Source: Plicaturopsis crispa FD-325 SS-3 (taxonomy: Eukaryota; Basidiomycota; Agaricomycetes; Amylocorticiales; Amylocorticiaceae). Taken from it: a stretch of 64,000 nucleotides of DNA. Shown piece after piece: positions 34,878 to 46,006 of the stretch. Position 1 is the first letter of the stretch. Every line of letters starts with the position of its first letter. The notes beneath the pieces were generated by a model. It saw only the letters and a list, made by a program, of their open reading frames with translations, was not told the origin of the DNA and made no database searches. The translations under genes and the position numbers were made by a program. The stretch spans positions 2,592,541-2,656,540 of the forward strand of contig KN832555.1 of NCBI GenBank assembly GCA_000827205.1, read 5' to 3'.

Positions 34878-37041
34878 ATGTCTACTTCAGCCGAAGACAA
34901 GAAAGGACATCTATGTCCACCTTCACGAGCTACACACCCCTCTGACCGTTGGGAGTCTCTCTTCGTGTACGGTTTTATATGCAAGTTCACGCGCTTGCGG
35001 GGGAAGATTGAAGGACTGGAAACACCTGTCGAGTGAGTACACTGCAACCTCTGCTTTTGCGTTACACGACATCTAACGGCATGGGGTGCTTGAACTTTGC
35101 CAGCTTTGAAAACGCGCTCCTTTCGCGCGAGCCAAACCCTATCCTCACGCAAATCCTAGGGCGTTTCGTGGTGAACCTACGACCCCAGACGCGTAACTTG
35201 AGGTGAGTGCATGTTGGACCACGTTGGGAAGTTGCTGCAAGGCTAAAACTATTATCGTGATGGGGTTAGCACCGACCAGATATCCGCGACCGTAGCTGCT
35301 GTCATGTCAGACTACTTCAAGACGTCGGAGAGAACGGTGTTCTGGGATGAGAATCTGAACAGGAACGTCGACCCCTTCGATGGGCTAGATGGCGGATTTT
35401 TTGCCACAGATTGGGATTTTAAAGTCAGTTTTTCAAATTTCTAGCTTCCAGTCAATGTCAGGCCATCTCACACAACCTTCTGTAGCTCAAGATCCTCCGA
35501 ATACTGGTGGAATTGCAACTATGCCACACGCCTGATGTCAAGAACACCATTGATCAGGCGTGGGGCGTCATCCACAACAAACACAAGAAAAAGGAGACTG
35601 CTTCGACACAACCCGACCCCAACGACCCACACAGTCGAGAAAACCTGCAGCTAGTCCCGATAGGACAGGATAGTCATCGCAAACGCTACTGGGTGATAGA
35701 TGGTCCGTGCTTTTCCACTATTTTTGCCCTTTCGCACCGCGCTCCACGCAGTATTTGCGTGTATTTGCCAGCCACCCGGCAGTCATCACGTTGATTCTTT
35801 TTCATTGTTGGCTCCGGCTTTGGCCGTGTGCGTGCTGCAGTTGTGGAGATTTCCGCTCACGCAGGCTGCCCGCAATGTCTAGATTCACCTCGCATATACA
35901 CGTCAACGAACCCCTGGAAGGTCACGGCCACATTTCAAACGGTCGCGTCTACGCGGGACGAGTACATGGCCACAATCGAGAAACTCAAATCTACTGCAGC
36001 ACCACCGCCGCCAGATGGCCGCAAGACGAAGATGGAAAACCACCATGACGCTTTAATAAAGGCTCTCGAAGACCGAATCGAGATGATCGACGCTGGCATA
36101 GCCGTGAGTTATCTTACTTGTTTCGTTTTCAGTACATACTCTGCATTGCCACCGTGGATATGCACTCACTTTTACCAATACGGAAGCATTTGCTGACCCT
36201 GATTCTTCCAGCGCATAAACAAAGCTCGCAGAAAAATCGAACAGCGACAACTGCTGCTAGCACAAGCAGAACTCCGAGAAACTCGGACACGACGACAGAC
36301 GCGACGACCAGACTATGTGTACCAACAATACCAAGACCCCGATAGCGAGGTATGCGGTCAACAACGCCCTTTCGGTGAAATATCTTGCTCATTTGCGGTT
36401 AGGATGAAGGCGACGAGTATGCGTATCAAGAGCAGGAAGACGATGAATTTGACGATCCCATGGAGGACGATGAGTTCGTCAATTCCCGGTCGAATGGTTC
36501 TCGCGGTGGCAGAGCATCGTCGTCGAGGCAACGGCGCTCGACGAGGCAGTCGACGGGGAGGACGAACGGCAAGCAGCCCGCCGTCGACCCTATGCTTCAA
36601 TGGCGAGGCGAACGACGGTCGACCCGCCTTGGTGCACCGCCAGATCCGCTCGACGATTTATTGGAGACCGGCCGTGCACGCACTGAGGAGAGCACCAGCT
36701 CTTTCGGTCGGAAATCATCTTCCGTTGGTCCATCAAATGGAGATGTTCCGAACGGCCATACGGCGAAAAGTCACAGCGCGGCAGCTATCAAGCCGACAGA
36801 GATTGCCCTCGAACAAGTGAAGGGGAAGAAGAAGAGCAAATATTGGTTTTACGCTGTCGAGCCGATACCAGGGGCGCCCCTCCCTGCGACCGACGCGCCA
36901 CCGAACGGCACAGCCATCGCCAATGGCCAACACGGGAACGGAAACGGAAACGCTGGGGGACACGGCAAAGAGGATGATAGCATGGACGTCGATGTTCATA
37001 GCGAAGGCAGTCTTTCACCCCCTCCCAGTGCGGACTCTTAG
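34878..37041 (+). CDS. DDT/WHIM-domain chromatin protein (ISWI-partner-like)
   Basis: The start ATG 34878 gives MSTSAEDKKGHLCPPSRATH, then RWESLFVYGFICKFTRLRGK. Next come FENALLSREPNPILTQILGR and FVVNLRPQTRN, a DDT-like helical domain. After an intron, WDENLNRNVDPFDGLDGG and WDFKLKILRILVELQLCHTP form a WHIM1-like motif. RKRYWVIDDSPRIYTSTNPW is the WHIM2-type aromatic block. A coiled Arg/Gln-rich segment (INKARRKIEQRQLLLAQAEL) and an acidic, low-complexity tail with RGGR and NGN repeats follow to TAG 37041. Proteins with this order (DDT, WHIM) partner ISWI-type remodellers such as Itc1 or Ioc3. I cannot say which of these this is; nuclear location is expected. Confidence 0.72.
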
Positions 37042-37394
37042 AGGTTTTTTTCCCTTGATGATTTTGCATTTTTTGACCGTACGATACCACATCGCATTTT
37101 TAGCATCCATCTATCTGCACACAAGTATCCATACCATCTTACAGTAATGCATCTATCTATCGCTAGTAAAGACGTTGATCTATGTGTACCTTTACCCTGC
37201 ACTTTCTCTGGTCCGTAGCGCATTGCGATCTTTCGTCGTAGAAATAAAAGGTTTGACAGGCGAATCTTTGGATCTTGAGAATTGAGGAACGTGTGATTCG
37301 TTGAAGGGGTGCGTGACGTATGTGATCCCCGACAAATTTAGGTGTAATTTGAGCAGTCACGTCCACGCCGAGTGCGCCTCGGATCCTCCCCTTT
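37042..37394. other. intergenic between chromatin gene and MIP
   Basis: About 350 bases holding the end of one transcription unit and the promoter of MIP. No additional gene is supported. Confidence 0.5.
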
Positions 37395-39877
37395 ATGCTC
37401 GCATCTTCAGCGAGAAATGTCTTGCCCAAGCCGACACGACATCCCTTCAGGTTTCGTGGCTGTCTTCGTGCAAAACGCCCCGTAAATGCCCGAGTTCTGT
37501 CGACGACTTCCCCCATCTTGCCGGCGTCGGTCGACGACATAGCACTCGTCTCGCTATTTGACCAGCCCAGCCGTTTTGGCTCCAGGAAATCACCGTTATC
37601 GCCGACTGGTATATTCGGGCATCCTGACTTGACGACACCAAATGCCCTGTTGGACCTCACCGACTCGACGCTCCTCCGGGCACAGCTCTTGACGGAACGC
37701 ATCGTACGAGCACGCGAGTCTCACGACGAGCTGTCGAAGGTCGTCAAAAACTTGGACAGGCTCAGTGATATGCTATGTGGGGTCATTGATCTGGCAGAAC
37801 TGATACGGAATGCGCATCCTGACGCTGCATGGGTCGACGGCGCCAATGAAGCGTATGAGAAGTTGTGCGAGTTCATGAACGTTCTGAACACTCATGTTGG
37901 GCTATATGAGGTACGTATCTATGCCGCTTTCTATACGTGTTTAATGAGAATTTATCGACCGCTAGGTTCTCTCTGCTGTGCTGTCAGACGCCTCCATTGT
38001 GAAGTCGCTCACGCCAGAAGCGTACCAGACTGCCCTCATATTTTGGAGAGACTTTGAAAAGTCTGCCATTAACCTACCACCAGAGCAGCGAAACCGTTTT
38101 GTCTCGCTGTCTTCGGAGATCCTCGTTCTCGGCCGTCAGTTTCTTAACGAAGCTGCTAACGCAAGACCACCCGCGACTATAAAGCCCTCCGAGCTGTCTG
38201 GCCTCAAGGACAAGGGCATGGGTGTCCGGCTACAGCTGCAGGCCCAATTCACCCAGCGCGACCTGCATGTTTATCCGGGCTCGTTACAGGCGCAAATGAT
38301 TATGCGCTCGGCACCTAATGAAGAGCCCAGAAAGAAGGTCTATATGGCTACCTACTCGAGCACGCCGGAGCAGATACGCACTCTCGAGCGACTTTTACAC
38401 ACCCGCGCGGAATTAGCCTCTCTCATTGGCAAGGAAAGCTATGGTGACATGACTCTTGGAGATAAAATGGCAAAATCCCCTGGTAAGTCCCAACCACATT
38501 ATGCTGAAACTACTCTGACGTAGTATGACCACAGAAAATGTCCAGTCCTTTTTAGATGCTCTCATGGACCACACGCGACCATATGCGAGGAAGGCCCTTC
38601 ATGCTCTCAGCCTGCGAAAGCAGGCGCATCTCAATACTTTTACTTTACCAGTAATACAAGCTTGGGATAGAGACTACTATTGTCCCCCGGAGCCACCGGC
38701 CCCACCACTACCCCTGCCCCCATTGACAGCGGGAACCGTGTTCATGGGCCTTTCACGACTGTTCCGCCATCTATACGGCATATCACTTCGGCCGGCCGAG
38801 GTCACGACGGGGGAGACCTGGCACACCGACGTGCACAAACTCGAGGTCGTGGACGAGAATGCGGGCGTCATTGGGTGGATCTATGCTGACATTTTTGCGC
38901 GTCGGGGCAAGGCAAGCGGCGCTGCCCACTACACTGTTCGGTGCTCCCGACGCACGGATGACGATGACGAAGCAGGAGATCTTGTGGTCGAAGGTGCCGA
39001 ACAGATCGTTGCCGTGTCTCAAGCGTTCGAACGGGTCAAGCAATTCAAGCTGCCTCGGGAAGCCAAAACGTTCCAGTTGCCACTAGTCGTGCTCTTGACC
39101 GAATTTACCCGCCCGACGATTCGAGGCGGATCGACGGTTCTCGAGTGGCACGAGGTCTTGACGCTGTTCCATGAGATGGGGCACGCTATGCACTGTAAGT
39201 GTCTATCGTCTTGCGTTTTATCGACCGCAAACTAAAATGCAATGACAGCTATGATTGGCCGGACGGAGTATCACAACGTCTCCGGCACCCGCTGTGCAAC
39301 GGACTTCGTGGAGCTACCGTCCATACTGATGGAGCACTTCCTCAACTCCCCGAATGTCCTGTCTTTATTCGACGCCAACGGCACATCTGTCATGAAGCAA
39401 GCGGGGAATCATCACGAGGACCCGTGCCGCTCCATCGACACCTACTCGCAGATCCTCCTCGCCTCGCTCGACCAAGTGTATCACTCGTCGGCCGTCCGCG
39501 ATCCCAGCTTTGACTCGACGGCAGTCCTTGCCGACCTGCATAACAACCGCGGCCTCATCCCCTTCGTGCCCGGCACGTCCTTCCAGACCCAGTTCGGCCA
39601 CCTCTTCGGGTACGGCGCGACGTATTACTCGTATCTCTTCGACCGAGCGATCGCCTCGCGCGTGTGGCGGAAAGTCTTCTCGGGCGATCCGCTGAGCCGG
39701 GACACGGGGGAGAAGTACAAGCGGGAGATCCTGCAGTACGGTGGCGGCAGGGATCCGTGGGCGATGGTCGGCGCTTTGCTTGACGCGCCGGAGTTGGCTG
39801 TTGGTGATGCGGAGGCGATGCGGGAAGTAGGCAGGTGGAGGATCGAGGATGAGGTTGTAGATGCTGGGAGATATTGA
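37395..39877 (+). CDS. MIP1: mitochondrial intermediate peptidase (left border gene of the A mating-type locus)
   Basis: An M3-family zinc oligopeptidase of the mitochondrial matrix that removes an octapeptide from certain imported precursors. The start ATG 37395 opens [20 protein letters not shown], an Arg-rich targeting peptide. Then come [56 protein letters not shown] and [19 protein letters not shown]. The zinc site HEMGHAMH is near residue 560, directly before an intron (donor GTAAGT at about 39195). The next exon has [19 protein letters not shown], and the glutamate of [18 protein letters not shown] is the usual third zinc ligand region. [20 protein letters not shown] closes the catalytic domain; the stop is at 39877. 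MIP flanks the HD genes in nearly all Agaricomycetes. Confidence 0.96.
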
Positions 39878-40073
39878 TAGCTCCTCTACTTACCGTTAGA
39901 CTACTAATCACAGCTCTACTCATAATCTCTATAAGTTCAACGGAGGCAAGCATTATTTGAGTAAGTAGGTTGCAATGCGTATCACGAGAAGCTAACAGAA
40001 GGAGGTACGACTGTTAGTGTCTGTCTAGGAGAGACTAAGACGCTACCGACGACGTTCTCAACACTGCCAAGGT

Positions 40074-41398
40074 TTAACTCTGCCAAATCTCCCGAGATCT
40101 TGCTACGCCATGGTCATAGTAGACTCCGAACTTTTCAAGCTGTGGAAACGTTAGAACAGTCTTCCAGGTAGAATCGTTTGTCGCACTCACGGCCTGACGA
40201 ACGGCGAATACCTCACCAGGCCCTACGAGGAACGCAATGTCGTGCTGATTAACGATTTCTCTTACGGGGTTACCCACTTCGAAAACCTGGGTAAGTAGGC
40301 GCACGATAGTCAGTCCTGCAGCACACAAGGCTACCTGCACGTCATCCAATGTAGTACTATAGGTACTTGACGGCAATATTTTGGGCATCAGGACGCATGC
40401 TTGACATAGAGCTGACGCTAGTAGGGCACTGTTGATGTCCGGAGTGTGCCTGTACGCTAGCAATTCCTCGACTTCAAAGGTGACGATAGCCTGAGGAGGA
40501 GTTTTGCGTGAGATTGAGCTGAAGTGACAAAAGGAGTGAAATTCAATGTGCAGGTACATACATGGTAGGCCGCAATTCTGCCAATGATTACGGGGTATCG
40601 CGTAGTACGTGGTGGTGAATTAGGATTCCTGTAGTAGGCGTCGTGCTCCCTCCATAGTTCAACTATGCCGACGTCCCGAACATGGGAGTGCTTTTTTCAT
40701 GTCAGATTTGAACGCCACGAGAAAAGTTCTAGAGATCATGCAGACCTTGGGATCAAGCGCAAAATATATAGCGTTTCGGAACGTAGACTCAAAGAAAGGG
40801 TAGCAATCACAATATCTCAGTACTGTGTCTGGGTCCACTGGAAAGGATGTAAAGGGTGTATCAGTGGCCGATGCATATCACGCTACTAAAAGACGCCCTT
40901 ACTTGCGACCTCATCCGTCAGCGGTGTTCTGCCAGTGTATCCGGGACCGTGGTATACCTGTTTAAGGTGTGAAACCAGCGCGTCATCCATCATCTTGCGT
41001 TTAGACGTTTCTGGTCTAAGAGATAGCTGCTTCTCGGCAACCTGGAGCTTCATTTCTACCAGCGATTTGGCATGAGGGTTCCACGAATAAAACGCATACA
41101 GGCCAAGAAGGTTTTGTTGATACGCAGCTCCAATTTCCCGGTCGAGCGCTTGATAGTCGTCCGCGAGACTGTTAACGGTGTCGCGAGTCACCGTCATACT
41201 GCCATATAGTAGCGATGCCATTCTGCGGCGTAGAGCGCCCTCCGTCTCTATCCGCCTCATGACATCTCTGCTGCCGCTGGGATTCCAGTATTGACCATCA
41301 GGAAGTACCACCGCGAATTTGATGAACGAAATGGCTTTCGTAGTGTAGCCCTCGAATCCTGGGTGCGGGGTACTAGAGACTAGAGGTATCTGATTCAT
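40074..41398 (-). CDS. hypothetical protein between MIP and the HD genes
   Basis: The ATG at 41398 gives MNQIPLVSSTPHPGFEGYTT; the frame is open about 45 bases further without another ATG. Exon 1 runs to a GTAAGG donor near 40905 (RTPLTDEVAS). Later exons read ELWREHDAYYRNPNSPPRTT into RYPVIIGRIAAYH, then after an intron AIVTFEVEELLAYRHTPDIN and CGAAGLTIVRLLTQVF-like sequence to a stop at 40074. The spliced product is about 350 residues, soluble and mostly helical, with no transmembrane segment. I do not recognise the family. It interrupts the usually short MIP-to-HD interval. It could be an orphan that moved in, or a locally conserved gene of this lineage. Confidence 0.5.
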
Positions 41399-42290
41399 GA
41401 GTGGGAGGGGATTCTGGGAGGCAGGGTGAATTTTGAAAAGCAACAGGGAAGTGAGTGAGTGAGTGAGGACCGTCTAGTGCCACGTCCTTTATAGACTGAG
41501 GGCGCCTGTTGTACCCACCAGCAGGCGTGTCTTGTTGGAAGCTTTACTTCAAGGCTCGCCGTCAACGCCAGCGAGAGACAGCAAGAAGTCATAGAAACCA
41601 GACCGCCATAGTTGCACAGGAGCTGTAAGAATCACCTCAAGTATTCTCCGGCCTGAACAATTCTGGCCACGACGAGAGGCATTGTCACGAAGAGTCATCA
41701 TTGTCTTGTCGATACTGCAGGGAGCGGGCAGTGCAAGGAGTCCCCGTGTACGCCTGGAGGCACTGAACAAGGGGCCTCTATCGACAGAGCACGGCTCTGA
41801 ATGTAAATCCGTGTGACACCGATAGAATGGATGATCAGACACAGACCCGGACAAACGCCTCGGTTCCTCTATCGGCGAACTTCAGATTCTAGCGCCGTCG
41901 ACAACAAGGGGCTTCTTGTGTTGGAACAGGATTGTCTGCGCCCTGGATCGATGTATAGATCGGATTCCACAGTCACGGTAGGCGGTGTCTTCCTTGTCCA
42001 ATTTAAAAAGAATCGACATGAGCACGAGTGACAACTGGCAAAGAAACTCAAGAACCAACTGATAATCGAATATTATGGAGACACGGTACATACAGAAGCC
42101 AGATGTTCGTTGGTTGCTGTTGGTAGTCCATCGTCGAACGAACTTACTGAAGCAAGTACTGCAGTGCTTGAAAGTGCCGCGGCGCCACAAGGTGCCACCC
42201 CTTCGCAAAGCGCACGTGGACTCGACCTCGGATGTGGCGTAGTGGCCGCGGGTACTAAGGCAGCATAACTACTTAGCAGCGCAGCAGTGG
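41399..42290. other. intergenic within the mating-type region, no supported gene
   Basis: About 890 bases between the hypothetical gene and the MITE. Several minus-strand frames of 60-110 residues occur but none shows family signal. Confidence 0.4.
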
Positions 42291-42637
42291 AGGACCCCCG
42301 AATATTAGGGTAAATGCCGTTATGAAAATCGCAAAAGCTGATTTTTTTTGCCCGGATGATTTGCGAGGGACGGATCCCATTTTGCCCGGATGGCAACTGG
42401 CCTTATTGCCTTTTCGGGCGCTTTACCCACCCGAAAAATCACGTGCATAAGCGCAAAATTTTGGTGGCGGCGCCTGCGGCGCCGCCCCTTCCCCCTGCAA
42501 AAATTTTGCCCGGACGCCACATGGCCTCCCTCGCAGAGGGCAAGATTTTTGCCCGGATGGCATATGGCCTTCGGGCGAAAAGTGCAAATTTTGCCCGGAT
42601 GATTCAAACGGCATTTAGCCTAATATTCGGGGGTCCT
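42291..42637. mobile_element. 347 bp MITE with 31 bp terminal inverted repeats and 8 bp target duplication (hAT-like)
   Basis: The left end AGGACCCCCGAATATTAGGG and the right end read in reverse (AGGACCCCCGAATATTAGGC) pair over 31 bases with a single mismatch. The flanks 42283-42290 and 42638-42645 are both AGCAGTGG, a perfect 8 bp target site duplication. That length is usual for hAT elements, though the end bases are not the usual CAGNG. There is no coding capacity. Inside are five copies of TTTTGCCCGGA (about 42348, 42380, 42504, 42547, 42589) and a GC-rich perfect hairpin near the middle (arms of 9 bases, 42466-42486). The perfect duplication and near-perfect ends suggest a recent insertion. 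Confidence 0.85.
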
Positions 42638-42932
42638 AGCAGTGGTCGACAGACTCCTCGTCGCTCAAGCGACTTGTACGCAAGACAGAGAATCCGGAAT
42701 ACATTGCGACTTTGAGTACTATTAGTAACTATAAGGCTAGATGACAGAAAACATGGATAGCAGGATATCAGTAAAACTCGAGAACGATGAAAACAATGAC
42801 GATGATACAGATGCGACAGATAGAAATGTAACCCTTATGAACGATGACGGAAAAGTGTACGAGAGATGCGACGAGTATGAGATGGAGGGAAATAAGGATA
42901 AGGATATATATGGATTGGGTTTCGACAAGACC

Positions 42933-45200
42933 TCATGGATCGGATCTGCAATAGTAGATTAATGAGATAGAAAAACTACGCGTACGAACGATGCGACTTA
43001 CGAGGCAAGTTCTTCCTCAAGCTTCCGCGCCGCCTCGCGGTACCGCCGCAGCTCCTCGAGCTTCGCTTGCTTTACCGCGGCGACATCGGCGTGGGGCGGG
43101 ATAGAAAACATGTCTGCTATTGACGCAGCTGATATGCCCTCGGACCCGTTTCCCGAGAATGGATCCTCGGAAGCAAATCGTGGCTCCAGCATGAACGGCA
43201 CGGATAGACCGTCGGATTCGTTGAGATATTTGTCGTTGCCTAGAGATAGGTAGGGATTCCATTCGTCCGAGGGTGGCGTGACCGGAGCTGACGACGAGTG
43301 AGGGATGTAGCTCGAGAGATCGTAAGAGTCAGTCGGAGCACTATCCTCAGTGTTGTAAGTCGGCAGGTTCGATAAATCGAAAGCAGAAGATGGCAGCGTC
43401 GATTGCGCGTTGCTAGGAGAGGCTTCATCCTGAGAGGAAGTAGACAACGAGTCGGAGAAATGGAAATAATCTCCTGCAGAAAGCGGTGAGATCGCTATCA
43501 AACACCAACGATATATGTGACTTACCATGAGTGAATACCGTAGGATCGCTTTCGAACGCAGGAGGGTTCCACAAGACCTCAACGTCCGTCGTTGTGGAGA
43601 GATCTAGTTCGCCCGCAGTGACGGCAGAGGGCATGGAGAAGTCGAGGAGACTGAAGTTTTGGTGGAACCAATCCTCGACCTCGGGAGCCTTCGCTAATGG
43701 GAACGGGTCAGACACGGTCTGCATACGCGGACCAGCATCCAGACCGCGCGGACGCTTAGGGACACCTTGGAGGCTAGCATCCGATAAGCGGCGCTTACGG
43801 CTCGGGGCAGGTGCAGTTGGGCGGTGTTGACCTTCTGCAGTAGTGGCGGCCGAGCTCTGTGGATGTGCCGCATCGTCGGCCTGCTCAGGAGTATCAGACG
43901 GGTAGACATCGGATAGCCGGCGTTTGTGAGAAGATGGGGCTGGAGCTGACGCCGTGGGCATGGCCGATGTAGAGGCTGTGGACGGCTCAGGGGATGGGGC
44001 AGATGACTGAGGGGATGGTAAAGAGGTACAGCCGTCGTAGACCGATGTGGGCGAAGAGGGACGGCTTATCCTAGATGTGGCGTTAGACGAGGGGCTTCGA
44101 AACAAGGTTATATATTCTCACCTCGGGCGTTTGTTGGACACAGCATCGGTGTGATAGTCAGAATCAGAAGACGAAGATGCACGGCGCTTGCGGCTTGCAG
44201 CAGCGGGAGGTGGAGTAGCGTCGTCCTCGCTTTCGCCCGGCTCAGCGGTCGCTTCGCGTGACGAGGAAGCAGGTGAAGGCAGCGACGACGCCGCGCGCAT
44301 GCGTTCGGTCGCCTTCTCCAGCGCGCGCTCCTTTCGCCTGTCGGCCCTCTCCTGCTCCTTCTGTTGCTGCGCAGCAAAAACAGCCATCTCCTTCGCCTGC
44401 TGCTGCCTCTCCCGGTCCTCTGGCGAGAGGTCCTTCAGCACCGTGTCCAGCGTTCCAGCAAGCTCACTCTTCTTGAACTGCGGAGCGTACAGAGCCTCTG
44501 CGTTGAGCTTCATCTGAACAAACTCGCATTCGATGAGTTTGTTGGAGCTCTGGCTTGATAGATCCTCGACAAGATAGCTGTACGCCGCGGTAAGCATATC
44601 GTGGCGGCAATTATTGAAATGTTTGCGAAGAATCTTTGTCCACCCTATGCGCCGCCGAACGCTTGTAAACCACGCGTTGATCGTTTTGAGGGAGCTCCCG
44701 GAGCTCCTCGCAATTTTTTCCTTGAGTTCTGTGGTGGGATAGGGATTGTGAAGGTTTTTGACCAGCCATTTATAGGCAGACGCGATGTAGGGAGGGCAAG
44801 GCGATGGTTCGGAGGGCATAACAGGTGCTGGGAAGATATCTGTCCTGGATGAATCAGAGGACACGGAGTCGGAGGACCGCGGGTCGCTGTGATAAGATGA
44901 TGACTCTAAGTCGATTTCGGCGAATATTGCAGCGAGCTCCTGTTCTGAGGAAGACGACAATTGCTTTATCTCTGCGCTCTGGTCGAGCAAGTTGCGCGTA
45001 AACACGGCCATGCTAGATGCGATGCGGTTTGCTAAAGCTGTGGTCTCATCCGAGAGTGCGCCATTCTGCATGGCGGCTGCGAAATCGTCTTTCAGCTCCT
45101 CCCACGCAACCTCGAACGCGTCCATGGGTGTGTCCCCGGCCATAGCAGAGAAAAAGTCATTTTGAGCGCGTAGCAATCGATGCTGAATAGAGGTATCCAT
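42933..45200 (-). CDS. HD1-a: HD1-class (TALE) homeodomain mating-type protein, copy a
   Basis: The start ATG at 45200 opens MDTSIQHRLLRAQNDFFSAM. Residues 1-130 form the helical N-terminal region that in this class governs self/non-self dimerisation. The homeodomain covers about residues 135-190: YKWLVKNLHNPYPTTELKEK, then SLKTINAWFTSVRRRIGWTK. The PYP motif and longer loop mark the TALE type, i.e. HD1. A charged coiled stretch (RRKERALEKATERMR) and two basic clusters (SRKRRLSDAS; SHKRRLSDVY) serve as likely nuclear signals. Introns lie near 44121-44070 and 43528-43475. A strong GTAAGT donor just before an in-frame TAA (42998) and an acceptor at about 42948 would end the protein at TGA 42933-42935 instead. 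About 690 residues. It pairs with HD2 proteins of a compatible mate. Confidence 0.92.
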
Positions 45201-46006
45201 GGTCAGACGAAGATGTCGACCAATGTCGGTCAGAAAATAGCGATGAGTGGTAAATTGGGGGAAGACCACGACATGCAGCTAGGACTTGAGATTATCGAAC
45301 GTGACAACAATGGGGAAATTGTGTCGCCGCTCGAAATGACAATGGGAGGTGACATGCCACATGTCTTTTATTTGGCTGTGTTAGGCTGCGGCATCTACAG
45401 CTTCCATTTCCTCCGACAGCATAAGTACATGTTCTGGTCGATTTCATCCAAATTCCATCCAATCTGTGGATAATGATACTGAGGCCTGGTAGGAGAGTAG
45501 AAGAGTACACGGCCTGGACCAGGAAGACAATGCTCTTCAGATAATTGATACATTTATTGATACACTTCCGTAGTTAACGTTACATATCAGACAGCGAGAA
45601 GACAATGCAGTATGTAGCGAGAGCAAAGAGATGGGACAGCGACGACTAGGTATAAGTATGCGATGATGATGTACATGTATATCAGGAAGATAAAGTAACA
45701 AGCGATTGAATATGGAGTTGATAAAAACATAGGTGTGCATGAGAATAGATGTATTTCATGGATGCATAGAATGATGTCATGGTGGACACTGAGTCCTGAG
45801 GGGTGCGGTGTCACGAGAAAGATTTGTCTGCGTAAAGACTAATGCCATGCACACAGATCTCGAGGGCCACGCGGACTCGATGGTCAACGCGTGCCGTCAA
45901 GTCACTGCCACGAATCCAAGCACCGGAGCAGCGAGGCCTGACGAGCCCAAGCACGTCGAGCGGTGAAGCTCCGTGCATAAAATGAGTCCACAAGAACGTC
46001 GTGCGA
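45201..46006. promoter_or_regulatory. HD1-a promoter and HD2-a terminator region
   Basis: Because both genes read leftward, this 800 bp stretch holds the upstream region of HD1-a and the 3' flank of HD2-a. The part next to HD2-a (about 45850-45990) matches the 3' flank of HD2-b (see the repeat entries). No other gene is supported. Confidence 0.5.
45306..45313 (-). promoter_or_regulatory. AACAATGG site upstream of HD1-a (HMG-box/SOX-type consensus)
   Basis: Plus strand reads AACAATGG, so in the direction of HD1-a it is CCATTGTT, 106 bases upstream of the start codon. The same octamer lies upstream of the other three HD genes. Confidence 0.5.

Noticed and set aside
34412-35152. Minus-strand open frame of about 246 residues
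   Set aside because: Overlaps FAM32A end and the start of the WHIM gene exons; composition is that of an antisense shadow and no known domain is visible.
42741-42962. Short acidic plus-strand frame (MTENMDSRISVK...)
   Set aside because: Lies on the opposite strand of the HD1-a 3' end and flank, is low in complexity and has no homologue that I recognise.
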